A stretch of 64,000 nt of DNA from an uncultured Bacteroidales bacterium (GTDB lineage Bacteria > Bacteroidota > Bacteroidia > Bacteroidales > Paludibacteraceae): positions 1 through 64,000 of the forward strand of contig CACZEL010000001.1 in assembly GCA_902780235.1 (NCBI GenBank), given 5' to 3'. Below, piece after piece: positions 1 through 7,921 of the stretch. Under the pieces are notes generated by a model. The model ran no database searches. It worked only from the letters and a program-made list of their open reading frames with translations, and was not told the DNA's origin. Position 1 is the first letter of the stretch. Each line of letters opens with the position of its first letter. The translations under genes and the position numbers were made by a program.

Positions 1-28
1 AAGCGTTGCGCAGACATATTGATATTCA

Positions 29-142
29 CGCAGTAGAGAAATCGCCAAATTCAAAGCAGTTTGAATATAAGAAACACAGAGAAACCAGTTTAGTGGTTTG
101 CTTGTGTGTTTCTTGGGCGTTTGGCGATGCCCTTCTACTGCG
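29..142. other. long imperfect hairpin (structured element, unknown)
   Basis: Four nested complementary blocks are directly visible: 29-37 with 134-142 (9 bp), 41-49 with 120-128 (9 bp), 69-78 with 105-114 (10 bp) and 82-87 with 94-99 (6 bp, hexaloop). The left arm has an unpaired 19-nt stretch (50-68) where the right arm has only 5 nt. It lies 49 bp upstream of the PLD-like gene. It could be a structured RNA, a mobile-element end or a large terminator of a gene left of the window. No integron core (GTTRRRY) is seen at its ends. Confidence 0.6.
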
Positions 143-190
143 ACAAGTGAGCCACTATTTTTTATAAAACAAATAACGTACACATAGGTT

Positions 191-991
191 ATGAAATTAC
201 AAGAATTAGCAATACAGCAACTTGTACCAATTATCAATGGTGGTGAGTATAGTGCAACGCCTTCTTCTTCGTACAGAGGCTTAAAAGCGTTGGTAACATT
301 ATTTCAGCGCTATGGCCGCGGGGAAGTCTACGATTATGTGAGACAAGAGCCCAAAAACCCTATAGATGGAAGGCCATATTCCAGAACAGCTTATACCACC
401 ATGGCTTTACGTGAAATGAATAATACAGATCAATTATATAACTTTCTATCCGACCAATTAAACAATGAGCTATATACAAGCGACATAAAGAATGTATTAA
501 CTTCTCATGGCTACAATGTTGAATGTATTGCAAAGAAATGGACTATAACTAATGTAGATGTGAATCATACAACAACCACAGTTGATATGTCATTCGCGGA
601 AAATAGAGACAAGATTCTCGCATGTTTAAACAACGCTCAAGTGTCAATTGATATTGCAATGGCATGGTTCACAAGCGACGCCTTTCTTCCTATATTATTA
701 CAAAAACAATCAGAGAATGTAAGAATAAGAATAATTGTTAATAATGATGCAGTAAATGCTCTTCATGGTTGTGATTTAAGTTCTTTTAATGTGAAAAAGA
801 TTAGAGGGAATCATGGCGGAATAATGCATGATAAACTATGTATAATAGATAATCAAATCCTATTAACAGGCTCATATAATTGGAGCGAAAATGCTGAGAA
901 TAAAAATGTCGAGAATGTAGCAAAAATTCAAGATAATGCCGCAGCATCTGCAGCGACTAGAGAATTTAATAGATTGTGGGGAACTGTGTAA
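191..991 (+). CDS. PLD-like (HKD) nuclease-family protein
   Basis: This 266-residue protein carries one phospholipase D-type motif near its C-terminus: H213-x-K215-x4-D220 followed by GSYN at 227-230, the layout of single-HKD PLDc_2 proteins. Such proteins usually dimerise to make one active site and are often nucleases. Residues 1-120 form a separate domain that I do not recognise. There is no signal peptide, so it is probably cytoplasmic. The gene stands alone, AT-rich, in an accessory block, with a hairpin upstream and another downstream. Nuclease activity or a defence role is inference from the motif and setting; the HKD assignment itself is firm. Confidence 0.75.
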   Translation: MKLQELAIQQLVPIINGGEYSATPSSSYRGLKALVTLFQRYGRGEVYDYVRQEPKNPIDGRPYSRTAYTTMALREMNNTDQLYNFLSDQLNNELYTSDIKNVLTSHGYNVECIAKKWTITNVDVNHTTTTVDMSFAENRDKILACLNNAQVSIDIAMAWFTSDAFLPILLQKQSENVRIRIIVNNDAVNALHGCDLSSFNVKKIRGNHGGIMHDKLCIIDNQILLTGSYNWSENAENKNVENVAKIQDNAAASAATREFNRLWGTV

Positions 992-1006
992 ATGTTGTTA
1001 GACATA

Positions 1007-1031
1007 TTGTCATTTTGAGGAAGAATGACAA
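1007..1031 (+). terminator. possible terminator hairpin
   Basis: TTGTCATT (1007-1014) pairs with AATGACAA (1024-1031) around a 9-nt loop, 16 bp after the PLD-like stop codon. There is no clean U-tract, so this is a weak call. Confidence 0.35.
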
Positions 1032-1093
1032 AACAGTTATTTTAATTAAGTTTCTTGACAAGCTTAACAAAATATGAAAATTAATATAATATC

Positions 1094-1963
1094 ATGGAAG
1101 ATTTAGGAACATTATGTTATTACGATGACGAAGGGAAAGTCGTTTTCGAAAGCATCAGCAGATATTGCTATGCCGATTGGCCAAAAGAAAGAAATATACA
1201 TAAAGGAATTAGATGCTACCAAGGTCGTTATACTTGTGTAATATTTGATTCTAACACCAAAGAGTTTACCGAATGCCCATATGTATGGAAAAATGTAAAA
1301 TTCATTAGTATAGAGAGGTGTGATCCACATCCTCAATATCCGAATTATAAACAAGGATGCACGTTGTCCGCTACAATAGAAATATCATCTGATGAAAATG
1401 TGTTTGAGCCTATACAGCATTCTTTTATATTTAGAAATGGATTAGATTTCTTTTTTGACACAATCGTACGTTATGCCAACATATATGTTAGTGCAACAAA
1501 GAGTATAGATGATATTAATTGGGAGTATTTGGATAATTTAGGATTAGAATGGGACTGTGATAGTGCTAATGGTCAATCTCATTTGCACAATAAGCAAGAT
1601 ATAAGAGTAAAATATGCGGAACTAATTTATGATATGCATTGGACGCGATATAATCATTATGTTCCGCAGCGAGGTAGATTATATGAAAAGGAATGGGACA
1701 CTTATAAGGTAGAGTTTACTTCTAACGATTATGATAGTTATTTAGTTTCCTTAATAAAAACCGCATTGCAAAAGTATTATAAGGTTGTTCGGTATAATGA
1801 GATGAACTTTCATCTATCTACAGACCGCAATGCATCCATTAGCGACCATATTTGTGAAGAGAATAGCAATTATAGGGATGATAAATTAATTCTTAGAATA
1901 ATCGTTTACGTTATTTCTCATTTTAACGAAACGGACAGAATCATAAAATTATTATCTAAATAA
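1094..1963 (+). CDS. hypothetical protein
   Basis: A 289-residue protein of unknown family. It has no signal peptide or membrane segment and is rich in Tyr, Asp and Asn. The N-terminal half looks beta-rich, with alternating aromatic residues around residues 40-120; the C-terminal third looks helical. Codon use is strongly AT-rich like its neighbours and unlike the genes after 6900. It is followed 22 bp later by the membrane protein at 1986, so the two may be co-transcribed. No function can be assigned. Confidence 0.6.
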   Translation: MEDLGTLCYYDDEGKVVFESISRYCYADWPKERNIHKGIRCYQGRYTCVIFDSNTKEFTECPYVWKNVKFISIERCDPHPQYPNYKQGCTLSATIEISSDENVFEPIQHSFIFRNGLDFFFDTIVRYANIYVSATKSIDDINWEYLDNLGLEWDCDSANGQSHLHNKQDIRVKYAELIYDMHWTRYNHYVPQRGRLYEKEWDTYKVEFTSNDYDSYLVSLIKTALQKYYKVVRYNEMNFHLSTDRNASISDHICEENSNYRDDKLILRIIVYVISHFNETDRIIKLLSK

Positions 1964-1985
1964 ACTTTCTTGGAGAAATTATAAT

Positions 1986-2732
1986 ATGTATATAGGTTCT
2001 TTACTGGATTTCGTAAAGCTTCATGGTCAACCACGATATGTGAACGACTTTACTGACAAAAATGGCAAGAAGTTTTCTGCTCTTTCCTTTGATGCAAAAT
2101 CATTTACAGCTGATGAAATTAGAACATATACTGATTCAAACGGGGAAATCCACATGAGCGCATTTGTGATGGTATCATTTGCTCCGACCATGCCAGATAT
2201 TAGTATGCGATACATACAAGAACACTACAAAGAACTACAAGTGCGAGAGGTTCTTAGAGAGGGGAAAATGTCCTTTGTTCTCGAACCAATTATGAAAAAC
2301 GATAGTCTAAAACCACAAAAAGAAGTAGGACTCAAGATGACTAAAAAGAAATTTCACATAATATTAATACTCGCTATAATTATTGATTTCGTGCTATCAA
2401 TCATTGTTGGAGTACAAACTTATGCATTTGATATAAAATTAAGTGATCCAAATAATGTAACCTCTTGGTTCAGTCTAATTATACCATGTGTTATATCGTA
2501 TGCAGCATATCGGGGGCTCAAATATTTATTTAACAAACGATTAGGGCTTATTGTATCAATTACTTTTATGGTTGTTTCATTTATTTTTGTGATGATACTG
2601 CCTTCGCATAATCAAGGCGCAGCTGCTGTCATAGAAGCGTTAAACTTTGGACTATTAGCTTTCTCAATCGGCATAATATGCATATATAAGATTTTAAGCA
2701 AACATTTTGAAAATTACCATAACTTAGAGTGA
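1986..2732 (+). CDS. hypothetical protein with four C-terminal membrane helices
   Basis: This 248-residue protein has a soluble N-terminal part (about 1-115) and then four hydrophobic stretches, at about 122-146, 160-178, 186-206 and 217-236. The N-terminal part begins with a short hydrophobic stretch but is mostly polar, so it is probably cytoplasmic and anchored by the helical bundle. The family is not recognised. It is followed after 1 bp by the gene at 2734 and probably starts or joins the operon 1986-4474. Confidence 0.6.
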   Translation: MYIGSLLDFVKLHGQPRYVNDFTDKNGKKFSALSFDAKSFTADEIRTYTDSNGEIHMSAFVMVSFAPTMPDISMRYIQEHYKELQVREVLREGKMSFVLEPIMKNDSLKPQKEVGLKMTKKKFHIILILAIIIDFVLSIIVGVQTYAFDIKLSDPNNVTSWFSLIIPCVISYAAYRGLKYLFNKRLGLIVSITFMVVSFIFVMILPSHNQGAAAVIEALNFGLLAFSIGIICIYKILSKHFENYHNLE

Positions 2733-2733
2733 A

Positions 2734-3288
2734 ATGAACAACGAGCCTCAAAATACAAAACTATTCCAAAGCCTTTGCGATTCAGTGCGCAAGTGGTTTG
2801 AGAAAGATAGAGGATACGAAACAACATTCTCTGTAACCCAAAGTGATGGATGTCGGACGTATGTATATCCGAAAGTCGTTATTGGAGACGCGGAAAGAGA
2901 TGCCGAATTGGAAGTAGGTGTCATATTGTGGGAGTCGGACATGCAGCCATATTGTTGGATATGCTGTAATCTGACATTCAACGACGAGATAAAAGTTGCA
3001 GAAGAAGATATAGAACTTGAAGTGCTACGACTCATCAATAGTTTCAACCTCAATAATCCGGCTCGCTGTATATTCTATGATAAAAACAAAGATAAGATAA
3101 TTATTCATCAAGAATGGTACATCCATCGGGGAGCCGAGATTACAGACAAAGAGATAGGGCAGATGTTAGATAGTTTCATGCTGAATAGCGAAATAGAAGA
3201 CCTATGCACAGTTATTGAGGCAGGAGGATGGCGCTTCCCAGAATTATACATAGACAATAGTCCTTTAGAAATAGATCATACAAAATGA
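2734..3288 (+). CDS. hypothetical soluble protein
   Basis: A 184-residue acidic protein without a signal peptide or membrane segment. The start is 1 bp after the stop of the membrane protein gene, and the stop overlaps the next start in an ATGA arrangement, so translation is probably coupled. A Trp/Cys patch (around PYCWICC, residues 71-77) is notable but matches no motif I know. The function is unknown; it may belong to an immunity-like or effector-associated set, but nothing in the sequence proves this. Confidence 0.6.
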   Translation: MNNEPQNTKLFQSLCDSVRKWFEKDRGYETTFSVTQSDGCRTYVYPKVVIGDAERDAELEVGVILWESDMQPYCWICCNLTFNDEIKVAEEDIELEVLRLINSFNLNNPARCIFYDKNKDKIIIHQEWYIHRGAEITDKEIGQMLDSFMLNSEIEDLCTVIEAGGWRFPELYIDNSPLEIDHTK

Positions 3289-4112
3289 AACGCCTAATCC
3301 CTATACTTATAATTGCTCTTTTATTCTATGCTTGCGGAAACAAGTCTGCTGAATATCCAAGAGCATTGGATGAGTCAATTGACTTGCTTGTATCTAATAT
3401 TGGTGATTCCGCTCTTTCTTTTGAAGAATACCAACCAATCTTTGAAGAAATATTGGATTCTTTGCAAGATGTTGTACTCACTAATCCAGATGCAGAATTA
3501 CGCTTTGCCGCACGCAAAGCGCCAACAATAATGCTTTCATATATCTGCAATTCTGTATCTAAAAACAAAAGTGATAGCATTTTGAACCTATACAACCAAC
3601 GCCGGAGAGATATTCTCTATACGTGGTATGTACAACAGCTTATCGATTCTACTGACAATACGCCGTTTATTATACTATCGTACGCGGCTCCATATGATAC
3701 GAACGGAAACGATACTCGAATTAGTTTTACATTCAGTGAGGACAACAATCCCGAAAGCGAACCGGTAATGATAGTTGTGCTACCTGTAAAAACTGAAAAT
3801 CCACTTATCCTTTTCTCCGAATGGGATGAGAATGGTAAAGAATATAGTTCAGATTCCTATGTACTGGCGAATAATAATATAATGGTGTATGCTGATTCTT
3901 GCCAAACGCATATCATGTTTATGGGTCAATTCTTGAATGACTTGTTGGAGTACCAACAAATGAATGTTTGCTATATTCGTGAAGATGCTCCGGATTATAA
4001 GACCGTTGAGAACGATATCTACAAACAGTATGTCACGGCTATCCCTGTTGATTTATACAAGTTCCAAGAACAATATCGTGCCGCTCATAAATGGATGGAA
4101 GATAACCAATGA
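3285..4112 (+). CDS. putative lipoprotein, unknown function
   Basis: A 275-residue protein with a short signal peptide ending in a lipobox-like LFYAC (Cys at about residue 17), so it is probably lipid-anchored to the cell envelope. The mature part is acidic and rich in Asp and Ser, without a domain I recognise. The start overlaps the preceding stop by 4 nt and its stop overlaps the next start by 4 nt, so it is in the middle of a tightly coupled three-gene unit. Confidence 0.6.
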   Translation: MKRLIPILIIALLFYACGNKSAEYPRALDESIDLLVSNIGDSALSFEEYQPIFEEILDSLQDVVLTNPDAELRFAARKAPTIMLSYICNSVSKNKSDSILNLYNQRRRDILYTWYVQQLIDSTDNTPFIILSYAAPYDTNGNDTRISFTFSEDNNPESEPVMIVVLPVKTENPLILFSEWDENGKEYSSDSYVLANNNIMVYADSCQTHIMFMGQFLNDLLEYQQMNVCYIREDAPDYKTVENDIYKQYVTAIPVDLYKFQEQYRAAHKWMEDNQ

Positions 4113-4474
4113 AACGCACACTGCTCATCATATTTACTTGCATCATTGCAATCCCATTCCTGCTGATTGCAGGATATCTTTCTTATAGTTATTCCGTGGA
4201 CGCTTACGCACGGCATGTACTAAAGAAAGCCGCACCTGATGCCGTCAAATTCGACTATCAGTCTTACGAAACGGACAACGGTGCGTATGATGCGCATTTC
4301 TATAAGTTCACGGAATACAAAGCAGATTATACCAAGGATTGGGAAACCGAAACCACCACTGACTATGACTTCAAAGTCAGACACATCCATTCCGGTCCCT
4401 TTACCTGTGTAATCAGCATCAATCCGTCCGCACAACGCGCCACTATAGAGTACCACAGTTCATTCCTTGAATAA
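4109..4474 (+). CDS. small membrane-anchored or secreted hypothetical protein
   Basis: A 121-residue protein with one N-terminal hydrophobic segment (about 4-27), either an uncleaved anchor or a signal peptide, followed by a polar domain rich in Tyr, Asp and His. It overlaps the lipoprotein gene by 4 nt and is the last gene of the AT-rich operon. The family is not recognised. Its higher GC content than the genes before it may mark the edge of the accessory block. Confidence 0.55.
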   Translation: MKRTLLIIFTCIIAIPFLLIAGYLSYSYSVDAYARHVLKKAAPDAVKFDYQSYETDNGAYDAHFYKFTEYKADYTKDWETETTTDYDFKVRHIHSGPFTCVISINPSAQRATIEYHSSFLE

Positions 4475-4825
4475 CTCCGTCTTTTCTTTGTATTCCGCAG
4501 ATTGTCAATCGGCATCCAATAGCACGAAGGTACAATAATTCGTCTTAGCCACGAGGGCACGATTGCTGCGAGATAAGCAAATAATGTTTTGATTTTGCAA
4601 TGATATATGCGTAAGTTTTTTGCGTTTCCGTCTAAATCGGAATATATATAACACGCAAACCTTTCTCCAAATCTACAAAAAAAACGCAGATTTGGCTGAA
4701 GGTACGCATGAAAACTAAGCGATTTTTAGCCAAATCTAAAAAAAAATGCGCGATTTGGTTGCGTATATCATTTTTTTTTCGTACCTTTGCACGTTGAATG
4801 CGTGCAGTAGACATTTGAAAGAATT
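4475..4825. other. intergenic region with two similar hairpins
   Basis: About 350 bp without a convincing gene. It holds two related hairpins with A-rich loops: CCAAATCT/AGATTTGG at 4667-4695 and CCAAATC/GATTTGG at 4730-4758, each enclosing a run of A and a CGC or GCGC. The second abuts the -33 box of the ORF6N promoter, so it may be an operator, an attenuator or a repeated element. The part 4475-4660 shows nothing I can name. Confidence 0.45.
4759..4789 (+). promoter_or_regulatory. Bacteroidota promoter of the ORF6N gene
   Basis: The -33 box TTG starts at 4759 and continues as GCGTATATCA. A 20-bp spacer leads to the -7 box TACCTTTG at 4782-4789. The gene starts at 4826. Confidence 0.8.
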
Positions 4826-5815
4826 ATGGCAAAAAAGAACGACATAGTAAAAACAGAGGCAGCTACCATCCAATCGGTGGAGCAAATAGAAAGTCTCATC
4901 CTTTCCATCCGTGGCAAACAGGTCATCCTTGATCGCGACCTGGCGCGGCTCTATGGTGTAGAGACTCGTGTATTGAACCAAGCTGTTCAACGTAATATTG
5001 AGCGTTTCCCTGAGGACTTTATGTTCCAACTTACAAAGGATGAGTATGAAAATATGTCATCACAATTTGTGACGACATCGAAAGAAGGTATTTCAAGATC
5101 GCAAATTGCGACCTTGAATGAGAATGAAATCTTGAAATCACAAAATGTGATATCAAGTTGGGGAGGTGCTCGCAAGTTGCCTTACGCCTTTACTGAAAAC
5201 GGAATAGCCATGCTTAGTAGCGTTCTACGTTCGCCGATGGCGATTGCTACCAATATCCATATCATGCGTGCGTTCAATGCCATGCGTCATTTTATCGGTT
5301 CGCAGGCGCAGGTGTTCCAACGCATGGAAAATATAGAGAAAAACGTGTTGGCGCTAAATGCACATCAGATAGACACGGACAGGAAGATTGAAGAAGTCTT
5401 CCGTCGCTTGGATGACCATTCCGAGAATCCGGAAAAGGGTATCTTCTATGACGGTCAGATTTTTGATGCTTATACCTTTATCAACGAACGTATCCGTGAG
5501 GCAAAGAAACGCATTGTGCTGATTGACAATTATGTGGATGATAGCGTGCTGACGATGTTGGATAAGCGCAACAAAGGTGTGGATGCGGTTGTTTATACCA
5601 AGAATATCTCGCGTCAGTTGTCGCTTGATTTTGAGAAGCACAACGCGCAGTACTCGCCCATTGAGGTTAAGCAGTTTGACCGTGCTCATGACCGATTCTT
5701 GTGTATCGATGACACCGTCTATCTCATCGGCGCAAGTCTCAAAGACCTCGGTAAAAAGTGGTTCGGCTTCGTCAAACTGGAGCAACCGACCGACGAATTG
5801 CTGAGCAAGATGTAA
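4826..5815 (+). CDS. ORF6N domain protein with PLD-like C-terminus
   Basis: This 329-residue protein begins with an ORF6N domain (about 16-75, then 112-155, with YAFTENGIAML at 120-130), a DNA-binding fold common in phage and Bacteroidota regulators. The domain is split by a linker (about 80-111) carrying three related segments (SQFVT, SQIAT, SQNVI). A coiled stretch follows (160-200). The C-terminal part (205-325) resembles a PLD-like fold, with H288-D-R-x3-D294 and IGASLKD at 301-307; the usual Lys of HxK is Arg, so it may be inactive. Its promoter is clear. It probably binds DNA; its target is unknown. Confidence 0.75.
   Translation: MAKKNDIVKTEAATIQSVEQIESLILSIRGKQVILDRDLARLYGVETRVLNQAVQRNIERFPEDFMFQLTKDEYENMSSQFVTTSKEGISRSQIATLNENEILKSQNVISSWGGARKLPYAFTENGIAMLSSVLRSPMAIATNIHIMRAFNAMRHFIGSQAQVFQRMENIEKNVLALNAHQIDTDRKIEEVFRRLDDHSENPEKGIFYDGQIFDAYTFINERIREAKKRIVLIDNYVDDSVLTMLDKRNKGVDAVVYTKNISRQLSLDFEKHNAQYSPIEVKQFDRAHDRFLCIDDTVYLIGASLKDLGKKWFGFVKLEQPTDELLSKM
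5057..5156 (+). repeat. in-frame palindromic repeats inside the ORF6N gene
   Basis: Three palindrome-like units follow each other within about 100 bp: TCACAATTTGTGA, TCGCAAATTGCGA and TCACAAAATGTGA. They encode SQFVT, SQIAT and SQNVI. A related partial unit, ATCACAATTTGTAA, lies at about 5826 after the gene. They sit in the linker that varies between ORF6N family members. Confidence 0.7.
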
Positions 5816-5859
5816 GATCTTTGATATCACAATTTGTAACCGAAAAAAATGCCATGAAA

Positions 5860-5891
5860 TTTGGCGGTTTCAGAAAAAAGTTGTACCTTTG
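5860..5891 (+). promoter_or_regulatory. promoter of the flavodoxin-like gene
   Basis: The -33 box TTTG is at 5860-5863, followed by a 20-bp spacer and the -7 box TACCTTTG at 5884-5891. Unlike most promoters here, it lacks the ATAT extension after the -33 box. Confidence 0.75.
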
Positions 5892-5927
5892 CACTCGCTT
5901 TCAAATTCGAAATGAATAAATGCGAAA

Positions 5928-6479
5928 ATGAGTAAATGTAAAAATATGAAAGTCGTTGTTATTTCCACAAGTCTCCGCCCGGGGTCGAACAGCCATCAGT
6001 TGGCGGAGCAGTTTGCCGAAGGTGCTAAGAGTGCCGGCCATGAAGTGGAGTTGATTTCGCTCCGCGGCAAAGAGATTAAGTTCTGTATCGGTTGTCTCAA
6101 ATGTCAGGAGACAGGTGCGTGTGTGTTCAAGGACGATGTGCCGGCAATCATGGAGAGCGTGCTCAACGCGGATGTGGTCTGCTGGGCAACGCCTATCTAT
6201 TACTATGAGATGTCGGGCCAGATGAAGACCCTCATCGACCGAATGAATGCCATGTATCCGAAGGATTACAAGTTCCGCGACATCTATCTGCTGACCACCG
6301 CCGCCGAGGACGAGGAGTACACTCCGAAACGTGCCGAGAGCGGTCTGCAAGGATGGATTGATTGCTTCGAGAAAGCAACGCTTAAAGCCCATCTGTTCTG
6401 TGGCGGAGTGAATGACCCGCGTGAGATTACCGGCAACGCCAAACTGCAAGAGGCATACGAGTTAGGGAAGAAGATTTAA
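5928..6479 (+). CDS. flavodoxin family / NADPH-dependent FMN reductase-like protein
   Basis: A 183-residue protein (177 if translation starts at the second Met, 5946) with an N-terminal flavin-phosphate loop of the form TSLRPGSNSHQLA and a Cys cluster CIGCLKCQETGAC, typical of the iron-sulfur flavoprotein / NAD(P)H-dependent oxidoreductase family. WATPIYYYEMSGQMK is the usual second flavin-contact segment. It is likely a cytoplasmic FMN-dependent reductase; the substrate is unknown. The gene is monocistronic, with its own promoter and a strong terminator shared with the convergent tRNA. Confidence 0.85.
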   Translation: MSKCKNMKVVVISTSLRPGSNSHQLAEQFAEGAKSAGHEVELISLRGKEIKFCIGCLKCQETGACVFKDDVPAIMESVLNADVVCWATPIYYYEMSGQMKTLIDRMNAMYPKDYKFRDIYLLTTAAEDEEYTPKRAESGLQGWIDCFEKATLKAHLFCGGVNDPREITGNAKLQEAYELGKKI

Positions 6480-6545
6480 TGGGAACAGACAATACAGAAG
6501 ATATTACCGCTAAACTCTTTGCCCTAAGACTTTGCGAGTGAAATG

Positions 6546-6575
6546 AAAAGAGACGGCCAAACGGTCGTCTCTTTT
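6546..6575. terminator. bidirectional terminator between flavodoxin-like gene and tRNA-Gln
   Basis: A 13-bp stem: AAAAGAGACG (6546-6555) plus GCC pairs with GGT plus CGTCTCTTTT (6566-6575), loop AAAC. A and T runs on both sides allow use in both directions, serving the convergent flavodoxin-like gene and tRNA. Confidence 0.85.
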
Positions 6576-6576
6576 G

Positions 6577-6647
6577 TTGCTCAACCAGGACTCGAACCCA
6601 GACAGACAGAACCAGAATCTGTAGTGCTACCATTACACCATTGAGCA
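6577..6647 (-). tRNA. tRNA-Gln (anticodon CTG)
   Basis: On the minus strand the acceptor TGCTCAA pairs fully with TTGAGCA. The anticodon stem ACAGA/TCTGT encloses loop TTCTGGT with anticodon CTG, which reads CAG (Gln). The T arm has loop TTCGAGT with two wobble pairs in its stem. The weak U1-A72 pair fits Gln. CCA is not encoded, as is usual in Bacteroidota. The promoter is upstream at 6718-6749 and a terminator hairpin follows. Confidence 0.95.
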
Positions 6648-6717
6648 GTGCTTTTCTTGAAAGCGGTTCTTAACCGATTTTTTCTCGGCACAAGTGCCTT
6701 CGATTAAAAAGCGGGTG

Positions 6718-6749
6718 CAAAAGTACTGCTTTTTTTTGATATGACCAAA
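6718..6749 (-). promoter_or_regulatory. promoter of tRNA-Gln
   Basis: On the minus strand a TTTG -33 box (6746-6749) continues as GTCATATCA. A 20-bp spacer leads to the -7 box TACTTTTG (6718-6725). The leader before the tRNA is about 70 nt. Confidence 0.75.
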
Positions 6750-6794
6750 TATTTTTGAAAAAAAATGCAAGAAAAATGAATTTTTGCGTTTTTA

Positions 6795-6826
6795 TTTGCA
6801 TATATGCGGAATTTTTTGTACTTTTG
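6795..6826 (+). promoter_or_regulatory. promoter of the nrnA operon
   Basis: The -33 box TTTG (6795-6798) continues as CATATATGC, then a 20-bp spacer and the -7 box TACTTTTG (6819-6826). This position places transcription start after any of the upstream in-frame TTG codons and supports translation start at 6869. Confidence 0.8.
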
Positions 6827-6868
6827 CAGCGGATTTTGTGCGTATATGTACACGCACACTACGAGCAC

Positions 6869-7921
6869 ATGAAAAATTATATAGAGAACGCGAAACATAT
6901 TGTCATCTTCACCCATATGGCGCCCGATGGCGACGCGGTGGGTTCGAGTCTGGCGTTGTGGCACTTTGTGCAAGGTGAAAGGTTAAAGGTGAAAGGTGAA
7001 AGGGATGTGACCATCATCGTGCCGAATGCTTTTCCGGCTTTCTTCAACTGGATGCCGGGAGCAGATCAGATACGGATCTATGAGAAAGAATCCGCGAAGT
7101 GCGATCCGTTGATTGCAGAGGCGGATCTGTTCATCTGCACGGATTTCAACGATCCGAAACGTATCGGTCCCATGGGCGATAAGATGCTGGCGAACCCCTG
7201 TCCGAAGATCCTGATCGACCACCATCTATTAGTCGAAAGTCAAAAGTCGAAAGACCGTCCTTCGGACTCAAAGCCGTGGTATGACGTATGCCACTCCCAC
7301 CCGGAGGCTTCGTCGAGTTGCGAGATTGTATATAAGGAGTTAAAGAATGAAGGAATGAATGAATTAACGACTGAAATCGCGACTTGTATCTATACCGGTC
7401 TGATGACTGATACGGGTAATTTCAGTTATAACTCATCCAATCCGGAGATTTATGAGATCATAGCCGAACTTATACGCGCGGGCGTAAAAAAGGACGAGAT
7501 CTACAATGCCGTCTTCAATCAGTACTCGACCGACCGCATGCGCCTAACCGGGTATGCGTTGTACCGCAAGATGCGTATCTTCCCTGACTATCACTTGGCT
7601 TTGATCACACTAACCGCCGATGAGTTGGATCAGTATCATTACCAACCGGGTGACTGCGAAGGATTGGTGAACATGCCCTTGCAGATCGCAGACGTATACT
7701 ACTCCGTTTTCATGCGGGAAGAGCGCCCCAAACCCGGTACGCCCAAACCACGTATCCGGATCTCGTTCCGTTCGCAAGGCGACCGACCGGTAAATATTTG
7801 GGCGAGTGAGGTTTTCCACGGCGGCGGGCACGCGAACGCTTCCGGCGGAGAACTCTTCGGCAGCCTCGGCTATGCCGTCAAACAATTCGAAGAATCATAC
7901 AAAAAATATATCAAGAAATGA
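6869..7921 (+). CDS. nrnA: DHH/DHHA1 phosphoesterase, NrnA-like
   Basis: A 350-residue bifunctional oligoribonuclease / pAp-phosphatase family protein. The N-terminal DHH domain has HMAPDGD (16-22), a DFND (92-95) and DHH (117-119), which bind two metal ions; the C-terminal DHHA1 domain has the GGGHANASGG substrate loop (about 316-325). Family members degrade nanoRNA and pAp in the cytoplasm. The start at 6869 is chosen because the promoter lies between 6795 and 6826. Two surface loops contain in-frame heptamer repeats (residues 36-45 and about 122-134). Its stop overlaps the PPIase start by 4 nt. Confidence 0.9.
   Translation: MKNYIENAKHIVIFTHMAPDGDAVGSSLALWHFVQGERLKVKGERDVTIIVPNAFPAFFNWMPGADQIRIYEKESAKCDPLIAEADLFICTDFNDPKRIGPMGDKMLANPCPKILIDHHLLVESQKSKDRPSDSKPWYDVCHSHPEASSSCEIVYKELKNEGMNELTTEIATCIYTGLMTDTGNFSYNSSNPEIYEIIAELIRAGVKKDEIYNAVFNQYSTDRMRLTGYALYRKMRIFPDYHLALITLTADELDQYHYQPGDCEGLVNMPLQIADVYYSVFMREERPKPGTPKPRIRISFRSQGDRPVNIWASEVFHGGGHANASGGELFGSLGYAVKQFEESYKKYIKK
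6973..7003 (+). repeat. GGTGAAA-type heptamer array inside nrnA
   Basis: Units GGTGAAA, GGTTAAA, GGTGAAA and GGTGAAA encode GERLKVKGER in a loop of the DHH domain. The same units occur at 11394, 12847, 34034, 34199, 34520, 51434 and 57104. Confidence 0.85.
7231..7253 (+). repeat. AGTCGAA-type heptamer array inside nrnA
   Basis: AGTCGAA, AGTCAAA and AGTCGAA in tandem, encoding ESQKSK right after the DHH motif, followed by a short GTCC-TTC-GGAC hairpin. Related arrays occur at 13524 and 37429. Confidence 0.85.

Noticed and set aside
29..142. Integron attC site
   Set aside because: The fold is attC-like in size, but no GTTRRRY core or its complement is present at the ends, and no array of cassettes follows.
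6755..6868. N-terminal extension of NrnA from TTG 6755
   Set aside because: The promoter lies within this stretch, so it would not be transcribed; the DHH domain starts at 6869.
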